From a virus, in the IMG/VR virus record IMGVR_UViG_3300024346_000501, positions 1 to 24,231 of that record: a stretch of 24,231 nt of DNA. One strand, 5' to 3'. Each line of letters starts with the position of its first letter. The first letter of the stretch is position 1. Shown in pieces: positions 1-7,302 of the stretch. The notes under the pieces are model-generated. The model was not told the origin of the DNA. It ran no database searches and saw nothing but the letters and a program-made list of their open reading frames with translations. Both the position numbers and the translations under genes were made by a program.

Positions 1-720
1 AAGCGCCTTGTAAGTACCGACGAAAGGTTTGATATTTGAAAGCTCTAATAAAAGCTCTTTTCTTTTAGCATTAATTAATTTCCAGTCGGTTGCAACTTCA
101 TTGATGTCGTGATCCTTGAATAAAAACTGATCGGCCGTTGAAACCCCGGCTCCAAAATTGTTCAATAGGACTTGAAGTCTTTCGTCTTCACCGACAGTTT
201 CTCCGTAAATAGAAATAATAGCAATGTCGTGATCATCGATCGTGTCGTAAATTCTAAGGAACCTTAAGTGTGTTCCTTCATCTTCTGATCTCAGACCGAT
301 GTTGACCTGCAGGGCTTCTTTTGCATACGAAGTACCAACTGTATGGATGCCGTTTGTTGTTGAAACTGCCACCGAATTGTCTTGAACCTCAGATTCAATT
401 ACAGTTTCAATGTTAGCATAAGGTTCGCCGTTGACAACGGTTGCTGTCAACAGATTGATGTTCTTATTAGTATAATTGGTATCGAACATCTCGAAACCAA
501 ACTTTGAAGATGTAACCCCTGAACCGATTGGCTTAATTAGAACTGGGGCCCCGTAAGGGCCAACAGCTTCTTCAAGCACAAACAGAGTTACAACTTCAAA
601 AAGACCGGTCGAAACCTCATTCATATGAATGCTTCCGGTGAACTTTTCTAACGTTGAATCGTACTCTAATTGGATCTCAGAGTTTGTACCATTAAAAAAC
701 CTTAAACCTGAGTATCTCAT
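1..720 (-). CDS. Baseplate structural protein, N-terminal 240 residues (gene leaves the window)
   Basis: The reading frame is open from the ATG at 720 to the window edge, so only the first 240 residues are seen. It starts MRYSGLRFF and is rich in beta-strand-like sequence. Near residues 200-240 it has an RLQVLLNNFG segment, then acidic/aromatic DQFLFKDHDINE, and then NAKRKELLLELSNIKPFVGTYKAL. From memory, this last pattern (KRKELL followed by P-[FY]-[IV]-G-[TS]-Y-K) recurs in large baseplate wedge proteins of T4-like and jumbo phages. Its place directly after gp25, gp6 and a small gene agrees, because T4 has gp7 and gp8 after gp6. The start shares a base with the upstream stop (TAATG), so translation is probably coupled. 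A gp7-type role is inference; a fibre-attachment protein is possible. Confidence 0.55.
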   Translation of the reverse strand, partial: MRYSGLRFFNGTNSEIQLEYDSTLEKFTGSIHMNEVSTGLFEVVTLFVLEEAVGPYGAPVLIKPIGSGVTSSKFGFEMFDTNYTNKNINLLTATVVNGEPYANIETVIESEVQDNSVAVSTTNGIHTVGTSYAKEALQVNIGLRSEDEGTHLRFLRIYDTIDDHDIAIISIYGETVGEDERLQVLLNNFGAGVSTADQFLFKDHDINEVATDWKLINAKRKELLLELSNIKPFVGTYKAL

Positions 721-995
721 TACTTAGTTCTGTAGTAGTCTTTTGGCGTAGCAAACGATTTGTAAATCTTAAGGCCCGCTACGGCTTTAACCATGGTTAC
801 GAACAAATCTTGGATGAATACAATTACATCAAACATAGTTTGATTTCTCTGAATGTGTGTAGATACAGATTTGAAAAACAGATCGGTAGAATAGTCACGT
901 CCCTCGTTTAGCTTACCATCGTTAGCGTGCTTAGCAAGATCGTACTTCTTACCAAGTCTGTATTTGTATAACCCTTTATATAATTCGTCAGCCAT
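720..995 (-). CDS. Small unknown protein in the baseplate wedge operon
   Basis: This 91-residue protein is not recognised. It is basic and aromatic-rich at its N-terminus (MADELYKGLYKYRLGKKYD). It has a hydrophobic stretch at about residues 53-76 (FDVIVFIQDLFVTMVKAVAG) that reads more like an amphipathic helix than a certain membrane segment, and it ends YYRTK. Its start overlaps the gp6-like stop as TAATG, and its own stop overlaps the next start in the same way. It is therefore locked between two baseplate genes and is probably made in step with them. A small virion or assembly component is the natural guess, but nothing in the sequence proves this. Confidence 0.7.
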   Translation of the reverse strand: MADELYKGLYKYRLGKKYDLAKHANDGKLNEGRDYSTDLFFKSVSTHIQRNQTMFDVIVFIQDLFVTMVKAVAGLKIYKSFATPKDYYRTK

Positions 996-2824
996 TATAG
1001 TGCTTTTCTATTTGCAGATTGAATTTTAGTATAAACCGATCTTGGAATTGGCTTAGAGAAGCTGATCGATAACGCAGCTGCTTCACCGATCTTAACTGCA
1101 TCAGTAATTAGTGAATTACTTCTATCAACCCAACCGCCTCTAAACATTGCTACCTCTTCTTTACCCAACACGATATCACCGAATTCATCCAGACCCGTTA
1201 CAACTTGTCTAACGTCCACTGGAATACCGGATGCCGGTTCGAAAGTGACAGTATTTGATGTTACTGTCTTTTTGAAGAACATGATGCGATTTTTACCGTT
1301 ACCGACGTCTTCAAGAACCGGAGTTTGAGGCGTGATAGTAGTTTGAGTCACCGTATAAGAACCAGTTCTTAAAGCGTCTTGTTCATTCTTAGACATGAAC
1401 TGTACGTTAACCGAATCGACTCCATCGACGCCCTCTAATAGAGCCACGATGTCTGATTTTGGCAATCTGTCTCTTCTAGTGATTGAGAACAGATATTCTG
1501 AAATCTTAGCTCTAATTTTGTTCATCAATTGCACTTCGTCAAAACCTTCAAAGTGACGAACCCAAACGTTCATTGCATAAAGTTTTTCTTTAGGCTCTAC
1601 GAATGATACTTCAGTCGTAACCATCTGTTGACCCGAAAGTTCAATGGCTTCTCTAATACCTTCAAGCTCGCTTTGCATAAAGAAGAACTCTTCCTTAGGC
1701 ACTGAGAAGTAATCATGGTTTGAGCTTAATTTAGACTTAACATCAGGCAACAAGAACAAGTATATCACATTGTCATCGTCCAAGTACTGATCATCAGTCA
1801 AGTTGTATGCATCGATGTAAGAGAACATGTTGTAACGCGCCAGGAAGTGCTCATAGTTCTCTGGTGTTGCCAACACAAATGACTTAGACATCAACGGTGC
1901 AATCAGTTTAGTGAACTCCAATGACTCCGGATTAGCACCCATTTTAGGGGCAGCAGTTACTCTGATTTGCAACAAATTGTTTAGATCGTATTCGTTACCG
2001 AAAGCATCGTAAGCTGGATCAACAAACTTGAATGTCAAATCTTTAGCATCACCCAGATTACCAGCTGAACCCTTAGTTTTAATGTACTCTACGGAAATGA
2101 TTGAACCCAAAGTTGGCATCATACCGAAATTGCCATTACCAAAAAATAGGTCTAGACCTCCCGAAACACCGGTCTTAACAATCACACCCTTAGTGTCAGC
2201 CTGCATATCGTAAAGGGAATCGTAGATTCTCCAAGTTTCACCGTTGACAGAAACAGAAACTCTATCGTGTGCAGTAGAGCCGTTGGTTTGAATATTGAAT
2301 GTTTGGAAAGGATCGCCGGTACCAGTTAAAGTTTGTGTTTGAGTCTCACCCTGAACAATCGGAAACTTAATGTAAGCTCTTTCGTTCTTTAGAATCGGCG
2401 TAATATCGTTTGAAGATCTTAGCAAATAAATCAAGTTGTTGTTATTGCTTCTGATCTGATTATTTTGTCTGATGTATAAAGCATCGCCTTGGATGTCGTC
2501 TTGCATACCAGGCTTCCAAGAGACTTCTATCTCGCCAAGTGCCGAGAAACCCCTAGTTGGATCGTGACCTGTAAGTCTAGCCAAGCCGTAAACTGACTCA
2601 GGTTGCTGAGCAGTCATAATGTTTTGCTCTACTGTTGAATCTTCCAAGTATAAAAGAATAAGCTGCGTCATTTCTGATGCAACCTTAACGAGCTGTGCGA
2701 ATGGAGACGCTGAAGTAAACAAAGACTCGGCCCGACCATAAACCCTGCTCAAGTACGTTCTAGCATCTTGTTGGATTTCACTAGCCTTGATCCTAGCGGT
2801 ATTGATAAAATTAAATTCAGCCAT
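995..2824 (-). CDS. Baseplate wedge protein, gp6 / baseplate J-like
   Basis: This 609-residue protein looks like the T4 gp6/baseplate J family, which forms the ring holding the wedges together around the hub. Visible hallmarks are an N-terminal helical part ending in SVYGLARLTGHDPTRGFSA (about residues 75-93), where baseplate J proteins have a similar 'A..tG..p..g.pA.G' transition. A strand-rich middle contains FFGNGNFGMMPTLGSIISVEY. A long region then resembles the J-type sequence preceding the fold-back domain (SLEFTKLIAPLMSKSFVLATPENYEHFLARYN). A later segment, IRAKISEYLFSITRRDRLPKSDIVALLEGVDGVDSV, matches the common closing motif of the family. It lies directly downstream of the gp25 gene, as is common in myophages. 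The length is close to T4 gp6 (about 660). Confidence 0.85.
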   Translation of the reverse strand: MAEFNFINTARIKASEIQQDARTYLSRVYGRAESLFTSASPFAQLVKVASEMTQLILLYLEDSTVEQNIMTAQQPESVYGLARLTGHDPTRGFSALGEIEVSWKPGMQDDIQGDALYIRQNNQIRSNNNNLIYLLRSSNDITPILKNERAYIKFPIVQGETQTQTLTGTGDPFQTFNIQTNGSTAHDRVSVSVNGETWRIYDSLYDMQADTKGVIVKTGVSGGLDLFFGNGNFGMMPTLGSIISVEYIKTKGSAGNLGDAKDLTFKFVDPAYDAFGNEYDLNNLLQIRVTAAPKMGANPESLEFTKLIAPLMSKSFVLATPENYEHFLARYNMFSYIDAYNLTDDQYLDDDNVIYLFLLPDVKSKLSSNHDYFSVPKEEFFFMQSELEGIREAIELSGQQMVTTEVSFVEPKEKLYAMNVWVRHFEGFDEVQLMNKIRAKISEYLFSITRRDRLPKSDIVALLEGVDGVDSVNVQFMSKNEQDALRTGSYTVTQTTITPQTPVLEDVGNGKNRIMFFKKTVTSNTVTFEPASGIPVDVRQVVTGLDEFGDIVLGKEEVAMFRGGWVDRSNSLITDAVKIGEAAALSISFSKPIPRSVYTKIQSANRKAL

Positions 2825-2837
2825 TTGCCACGTCTTC

Positions 2838-3194
2838 TTAATTTATGTAAACACCCACTTGATATTTGCTATCAATCACGATGTCAATTTGTGCAATGTC
2901 TCTAACAGTTCCTTTGTAAAAAGCAACCGAAACATTGGTATTATATTTTTTAGCTAATGGTACAAATAGATCAATCTGTTTTTCTAGTTCAGACAGTATT
3001 GAGCCCTCGTTATAGTTCAACGTATAGATTAGATGCTCTAAATTAGCACCAAAACCAGGTTCTCCAAGCACTTCTCCCTTGTTAGTAAACATAACTGTTT
3101 CCAGTTGTGTAATCAACATCGCGATTTCACTCTCAGAATGAATCGATGTAGGATCAAAGTTTGGGTCTCCAGCCGCCTTTACGTAGAATTCCAT
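2838..3194 (-). CDS. Baseplate wedge subunit gp25 (GPW/gp25 family)
   Basis: At 118 residues it has the family's usual size. The diagnostic core is present: FTNKGEVLGEPGFGANL at about residues 36-52, matching the conserved 'T.KGER...P.FG..L' signature in which the E-P pair is important for sheath/baseplate contact. Here the usual Arg after E is replaced in the GEVLGEP context. A helix follows (ILSELEKQIDLFVPLAKKY), then two antiparallel strands. gp25 seeds sheath polymerisation on the baseplate wedge. The gene is followed 13 bases later by the gp6-like gene and is preceded by a TGATATATA box only nine bases before its ATG. Confidence 0.88.
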   Translation of the reverse strand: MEFYVKAAGDPNFDPTSIHSESEIAMLITQLETVMFTNKGEVLGEPGFGANLEHLIYTLNYNEGSILSELEKQIDLFVPLAKKYNTNVSVAFYKGTVRDIAQIDIVIDSKYQVGVYIN

Positions 3195-3203
3195 TGCTAT
3201 GTT

Positions 3204-3212
3204 TATATATCA
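3204..3212 (-). promoter_or_regulatory. Late-promoter-like box TGATATATA upstream of gp25
   Basis: The minus strand reads TGATATATA in the 20-base gap between the neck-like gene and gp25. The same nonamer occurs in other late gaps here (13301, 17129, 20322). It resembles the T4 late -10 element TATAAATA. The ATG follows nine bases after the box, so a transcript starting there would have almost no leader. Confidence 0.5.
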
Positions 3213-3214
3213 TT

Positions 3215-4051
3215 TTAAGAATGGAACCACCAGTCGGTGCCTTCGTCATTCTTGATTTCTTCAACTACTTTATCCAATTCTTCTTGACCCATTGATTGAA
3301 TAATATCGGCATTAACAGTAACACCGCCTGGTAAGTTGTAACCAAAGATAGCAAGCTTTTGGCCAAGAGAAATCATGACCTTAGCTGCAACATATCTAAA
3401 GAATATCTCGTCACCGAACAGGGCGCAATCAGGAATAGTCTCGTAGATCTCTAAAATAGTATCCCTGTATGGCGTTTGACCAGTGAACTTAAGTTCGTGT
3501 GTCTGTTGTGAGTAATGGAACGACAGTGGATTTTCTAGGATCTGGCGAGCCATATCAAAGAATGATTCGTTAATTACGTAATACTGCAAGTTCTCTGCAC
3601 CGGATACAATGCTTGAACCGCCAGAGTGTAGTGAACCAAAAAGAGCTCTTTGAATATCAAAATCACCAGTTGTAAAGGTAATGGACGAACCTGCACCGTA
3701 ACGTGAACCGACTTCAGCAACAGCGTACACCGAATATACTTCGTTACCCCCAGTTGCTGGATTCTCACCCGGTAAAGTTAAGGCCCTTCTTTGCTTGAAA
3801 TGATCAGTATTAAAGGCCTCCTTTGGAATAACCAAGAAGTTCTCGGTAACAGAATACTCATAACTCTTGTAGAACCATTTTTTGGCTCTTTTAATAATGT
3901 TGTACACCTCAGACCTTGGTAGATTCATAGGAATCATACACGCTCCTGTCACATAACTGCCAATCTCGTCGATAAAATCGTTAAGACAGTTAGGATCATA
4001 CGATGGCGGTGTAGTTAAATCGTTTAGATTGCCTTCAAAAATGTCGCCCAT
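3215..4051 (-). CDS. Probable neck protein, gp13-like
   Basis: This is a 278-residue structural protein. The best clue is the C-terminus: a helix (FFRYVAAKVMISLGQKLAIFG) followed by LPGGVTVN at about 240-247 and a closing acidic helix (QEELDKVVEEIKN). Neck proteins of the gp13 type in T4-like cyanophages, as I remember them, have the same 'GQ...LPGGVT.NG..I...A..EI..LEEE' ending. The N-terminal part (SEVYNIIKRAKKWFYKSYEY, about 47-66) also fits the gp13 pattern of a helix of paired charged and aromatic residues before the first beta region. gp13 sits at the head-tail neck in T4. Finding it between an amidoligase and gp25 rather than beside gp14 is unusual. The assignment is from remembered motifs, not a search. 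Confidence 0.5.
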   Translation of the reverse strand: MGDIFEGNLNDLTTPPSYDPNCLNDFIDEIGSYVTGACMIPMNLPRSEVYNIIKRAKKWFYKSYEYSVTENFLVIPKEAFNTDHFKQRRALTLPGENPATGGNEVYSVYAVAEVGSRYGAGSSITFTTGDFDIQRALFGSLHSGGSSIVSGAENLQYYVINESFFDMARQILENPLSFHYSQQTHELKFTGQTPYRDTILEIYETIPDCALFGDEIFFRYVAAKVMISLGQKLAIFGYNLPGGVTVNADIIQSMGQEELDKVVEEIKNDEGTDWWFHS

Positions 4052-4053
4052 TT

Positions 4054-5346
4054 TTATTGTATTTTATTTGAATTCACAATCTCCGTTCCGTCGAATTGTG
4101 CTGTTTTTTCGCTGTAGTTACCCTCTCTAAAGATACCACCCTTCATTTTACCTTTGAAAATGCTATCTGTGCCAAACACATAACAGTTTTCAGCAGCTAC
4201 ACTAGAGTGTGTGTAACATGATTTGATTTTAGAGTCCTTAACGCTAGATGATTGATACAAGCTGCATCCATCGACATCAGAACCTTCAATCTTACAGCGA
4301 TAAAAATCGCTGTATTTAGCTTCACCTCTAAATTCGCAATCAACGAATTCATAGTTCGACAAACCGTGAGCACCTAGTAGTTTACCATCTGCAACCTGTA
4401 CCTTAGACCTGTCAGTGTCGTAATTAATGTGACCTTCTGTTAAACCACCTTGAGTGATTAACGCAATCACTTGGTATTTAATCTGGTCCCAAAACATATC
4501 TATCGTCTCACCGTGATTTTTTAGATCTAGTGTAAAATTAATGTTTTTGAACCGGTCGAAGTGTCTATGATCTTTATATAGAGCATATATTGGCTTCATT
4601 TTAGCCATAATTCTCCTTAGTTCAAGACGATTTAATTCTGTTAGATCGCTATTTTGACAAGCGTTCCACAATTGAATAAGAAAATTATCCAATAGGTGTA
4701 GAATTGTAGAAGCTTTCTTTTCGTAATCCTTGCCACCAAGATATCTAAATTCCAGATAACCGTCGTTCTGCTTCAAAAAGTTTACACCGTAATACTTAGT
4801 ATCTGGATATTTGAACTGCTGTTTTGAAATGTGATTTTCATCAAAGTTAAACAGTTCGTTTTTAGGCAAAATGTATTTGATGGATTTAGCATAAACTAGA
4901 TCCTTACGCTGTGGAAAGAACTTGTAAACCTGATCCTCTTTGAAGTCCAAGATAAACTTCAAAGTGTTCATATGAGTGATGAAGTTTGAACCTACATATT
5001 TCTTATCAAACGATACATTTAGGTGAATACCGGCTCTATCGGTTGTGTAACCATTGACTTTGATCCATTCTAACATTTTAATGATCGTAAGTCTGGCATC
5101 CGAGTATGGTAAAGCACCAGTTACCATTTCAATCAATCCGGCGCCGCCTGACAAATCAGGTTCCATCTTAAATTCTCTATCAGATGGTACAAAATCTGAG
5201 TGTGCTTTTTCCTCAACGCGAATCTTTCTACCTAAAACTTCACCTACCATTTTAGCAGTTGTCTCGACATCGTAATTTGAATAAAACTCAAACTCAATAC
5301 CGCAGAAAGCCTTTAAGAGAATGTCCTTGTTTGCCTCGTTTAACAT
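4054..5346 (-). CDS. Amidoligase-like enzyme (GCS/GS fold) fused to a pentapeptide-type beta-helix
   Basis: This 430-residue protein has two parts. Residues 1 to about 300 carry the marks of the carboxylate-amine ligase superfamily related to glutamate-cysteine ligase (amidoligase_2 type): GIEFEF at 16-21 (the G-x-E-x-E metal/ATP strand), MEPDLSGGAGLIEMVTG at 61-77 (the D-x-S...E-[IM]-V motif), RAGIHLNVSFD at 104-114 (the G-x-H-[LV]-[NH]-V motif) and YLEFRYLGG at 197-205 (the E-[FY]-R motif). The core acidic, His and Arg positions are kept, so it is probably active. Residues 332-430 (CEFRGEAKYSDFYRCKIEGS and onward) form short Cys/Ser-rich repeats of about five residues typical of right-handed beta-helices. 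Such enzymes join amino groups to carboxylates on peptides or small molecules. Its place in a virion operon suggests a structural protein as target, which is inference. Confidence 0.72.
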   Translation of the reverse strand: MLNEANKDILLKAFCGIEFEFYSNYDVETTAKMVGEVLGRKIRVEEKAHSDFVPSDREFKMEPDLSGGAGLIEMVTGALPYSDARLTIIKMLEWIKVNGYTTDRAGIHLNVSFDKKYVGSNFITHMNTLKFILDFKEDQVYKFFPQRKDLVYAKSIKYILPKNELFNFDENHISKQQFKYPDTKYYGVNFLKQNDGYLEFRYLGGKDYEKKASTILHLLDNFLIQLWNACQNSDLTELNRLELRRIMAKMKPIYALYKDHRHFDRFKNINFTLDLKNHGETIDMFWDQIKYQVIALITQGGLTEGHINYDTDRSKVQVADGKLLGAHGLSNYEFVDCEFRGEAKYSDFYRCKIEGSDVDGCSLYQSSSVKDSKIKSCYTHSSVAAENCYVFGTDSIFKGKMKGGIFREGNYSEKTAQFDGTEIVNSNKIQ

Positions 5347-5371
5347 ATAGATGTGCGCATTTCTATTTCTG

Positions 5372-5380
5372 TATATATCT
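5372..5380 (-). promoter_or_regulatory. Late-promoter-like box AGATATATA upstream of the amidoligase-like gene
   Basis: The minus strand reads AGATATATA, one base different from the TGATATATA box found in four other late gaps. It lies just downstream of the terminator at 5396-5431 and 25 bases before the ATG at 5346. It could restart transcription for the amidoligase-neck-gp25-gp6 unit. Confidence 0.5.
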
Positions 5381-5395
5381 GCGTGAGAAGGGCCT

Positions 5396-5431
5396 AAAAA
5401 AACAGGCTCTGATACAAGTACCAGAGCCTGT
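5396..5431 (-). terminator. Rho-independent terminator after the S1-domain gene
   Basis: On the minus strand a perfect 10-bp stem (ACAGGCTCTG/CAGAGCCTGT) with a 10-base loop is followed by seven T residues. It lies 19 bases after the stop of the S1-domain gene and closes that transcript. Confidence 0.9.
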
Positions 5432-5450
5432 GAATATATTAGTATTTAGA

Positions 5451-6809
5451 TTATGCTCCGAATACCTTCAAGAATACCTTTTTGGTCTCTTCGTCAACTT
5501 TAGTAACTTCAACCGCAATCTCTTGACCCTTGGTAAAAGTGTCTTTCAGTGATGTGCCTTCTGGGAACTCAGAGATGTGAGCCATGCCAACCACTGAACC
5601 GTGAACTGCGATGAACAAACCATAGTCCTTGATAGATCTAATGCTTGCGTTTTCAACCAACATCGGTACTTTTAGATTTTTAGTGAATTCTTCCCATGAG
5701 TTATCAACTCTGGCTTCAACCTTTTCCTTTTGGGTCAAAATGATCTTCTCATTAGTAACAATCTCTTTAATCTTAAATGTAACTTCTTCTCCAGGAGCGA
5801 TCTGTTGTGCCTTGTGGCGTTCAAACAAATCAGGACCTAGATCGTTAATGTGAATCATACCGGTCAAACATGTATTAAACTCTACGAATACACCGTATTT
5901 GGCAGTGCCAGTTACGTTACCCGTGATATCTTGATCCATGTTTTCCTGTAGATTAGCAATCTCGTTAGGAATCATCGCTTGTAAGTATTTTCTGTGCGAA
6001 ACTACAATCGTACCTTTAGCAGCTGAGAATGAATCAGGAACAACGTACATTTTAGTACCAACAATAGATGTGAAATCGTGCAATTTATTAATGCCTGCAA
6101 GTGAACCTGGCATAAAACAGTTGATGCCTTGTACACTAACAATGTAACCACCACCTGGGATCATTTCCTTAACAGTGCCTAAGTATGCTGTACCGCCATC
6201 TTCTGCCGCAACTCTAAGCTCAGCGAATATACGTTGTTTTGTACCTTCCGAAATGGAAGCAACTGCGTACTCTTTAGCATCAGTTTTATCGCTTAAAACC
6301 TTAACTGAAACTTCATCACCTGGGCGCAAATCAGCTAACACGTCTTTGTCTTCTCTAGATAGATCGATGTACAGCATTTCACGATAGCCGATGTCAACTG
6401 TAGCCCATCTTTCCGACATGGTGTAGATCTTACCAGTTTCGACGCCACCGACTGTCAATTCTGCCATAGATTCCTGGAACTGTACATCAGATAACATATT
6501 GTACATTTCTTGGGCATAAGGTTCGTGAGAATACACGATTTCCTTGTGACTTGCAGTCTTGATTCGAGTGTTGACCCTAAGTTTAGTGTTGTGATAAGAT
6601 TCGTAACCGTCCCAATCGAATTCTCCGTTTGATAGGATGAAATCGTTAGAATCTTTGTTCGAATCGTCGTCAGCTTCTAAATCCATGACAGTGTCTAGGA
6701 TTTCTTCTTGCTGCTCGACAGCGATGCTTTGTTTTTTGCTTAGTCGCTGTCTTTTTTGATTTTTTTGACCGTTTCCTTTAGTAGAATCGTTCTCTTGATT
6801 GGAGTTCAT
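5451..6809 (-). CDS. Multi-S1-domain RNA-binding protein, ribosomal protein S1-like
   Basis: This 452-residue protein has a low-complexity charged N-terminus (about 1-60, rich in Gln, Lys and Asp) followed by about four S1/OB repeats, near 119-185, 203-275, 293-362 and 380-450. The last two are clearest: GNVTGTAKYGVFVEFNTCLTGMIHINDLG and ASIRSIKDYGLFIAVHGSVVGMAHISEF, each with the S1 signature 'V..i..YG.FV.......G..H.s.l' and closing with ILTQK or VFLKV strands. The first two are divergent (ERWATVDIGYREMLYIDLS; GGGYIVSVQGINCFMPGSL). Cellular S1 brings mRNA to the 30S subunit and commonly has about six repeats, so this is shorter. It sits in its own late unit with a promoter-like box upstream and a terminator downstream. 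A host-translation, mRNA-stability or virion role cannot be distinguished from sequence. Confidence 0.85.
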   Translation of the reverse strand: MNSNQENDSTKGNGQKNQKRQRLSKKQSIAVEQQEEILDTVMDLEADDDSNKDSNDFILSNGEFDWDGYESYHNTKLRVNTRIKTASHKEIVYSHEPYAQEMYNMLSDVQFQESMAELTVGGVETGKIYTMSERWATVDIGYREMLYIDLSREDKDVLADLRPGDEVSVKVLSDKTDAKEYAVASISEGTKQRIFAELRVAAEDGGTAYLGTVKEMIPGGGYIVSVQGINCFMPGSLAGINKLHDFTSIVGTKMYVVPDSFSAAKGTIVVSHRKYLQAMIPNEIANLQENMDQDITGNVTGTAKYGVFVEFNTCLTGMIHINDLGPDLFERHKAQQIAPGEEVTFKIKEIVTNEKIILTQKEKVEARVDNSWEEFTKNLKVPMLVENASIRSIKDYGLFIAVHGSVVGMAHISEFPEGTSLKDTFTKGQEIAVEVTKVDEETKKVFLKVFGA

Positions 6810-6847
6810 TTAATGTTTAATTAAAGGTGAATAAATGATTGATAGAT

Positions 6848-6856
6848 TATATATTA
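6848..6856 (-). promoter_or_regulatory. Variant late box TAATATATA upstream of the S1-domain gene
   Basis: The minus strand reads TAATATATA in the 44-base gap upstream of the S1-domain gene; its first three bases are the stop codon of the preceding gene. It differs at one base from TGATATATA and lies 38 bases before the ATG, a spacing like that at 17129 and 20322. Confidence 0.35.
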
Positions 6857-7300
6857 CTTTTTCTTGTAGCGCTTGTCAGCCGCTTTTAATGCAGTATCAA
6901 CAGCAGAACTAGCTGCTTTTGACATGGCCAAGGTTAAAATAAATGCCAATTCTTGAAGTTTAATGAGAGACTCGTTTTTGGCCTCTTCTTGTATCTTCTG
7001 AAGATCTTTATTTGGATTAGAAGTTTTAGTATCTTTAATAGTTTTGTAAGAAAAAGCATTTAGAACTGTTTGATACCATTCAACGGTGCTTGTACCGAAC
7101 TGATTGGCTTTTAGTTTTTCTCTAATCTCTTTGTCCTCGTCTTTCCAGTTTTTAGGACCCGTTGGAGACGATGTAGTCGATGTGCTTCCGCCTCCTCCGC
7201 CCTGCGTTTGACCAGTACCTTCGGTATTGGTGTTATTACCACCGTTACCATCGGTAGCACTTCCAACACCGGTATTATTACCTGTAATTTTGTCTGACAT
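6854..7300 (-). CDS. Low-complexity small structural-operon protein
   Basis: This 148-residue protein is not recognised. Its N-terminal third is almost entirely Gly, Asn, Thr and Ser (residues 1-48, including a GGGGGSTSTTSS run), which looks like a flexible linker. The rest is helical, with KEIREKLKANQFG and ESLIKLQELAFILTLAMSKAASSAVDTALKAAD, and a basic tail RYKKK. The gene starts two bases after the stop of the spike gene and is the last gene of the baseplate operon. A flexible arm plus helical anchor suggests a virion accessory or chaperone protein; this is inference. Confidence 0.65.
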   Translation of the reverse strand: MSDKITGNNTGVGSATDGNGGNNTNTEGTGQTQGGGGGSTSTTSSPTGPKNWKDEDKEIREKLKANQFGTSTVEWYQTVLNAFSYKTIKDTKTSNPNKDLQKIQEEAKNESLIKLQELAFILTLAMSKAASSAVDTALKAADKRYKKK

Positions 7301-7302
7301 GA

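Noticed and set aside
5259-5552. Plus-strand open frame of 97 codons crossing the gap
   Set aside because: It runs through the terminator and into two minus-strand genes, with no likely domain; the minus-strand reading explains the region.
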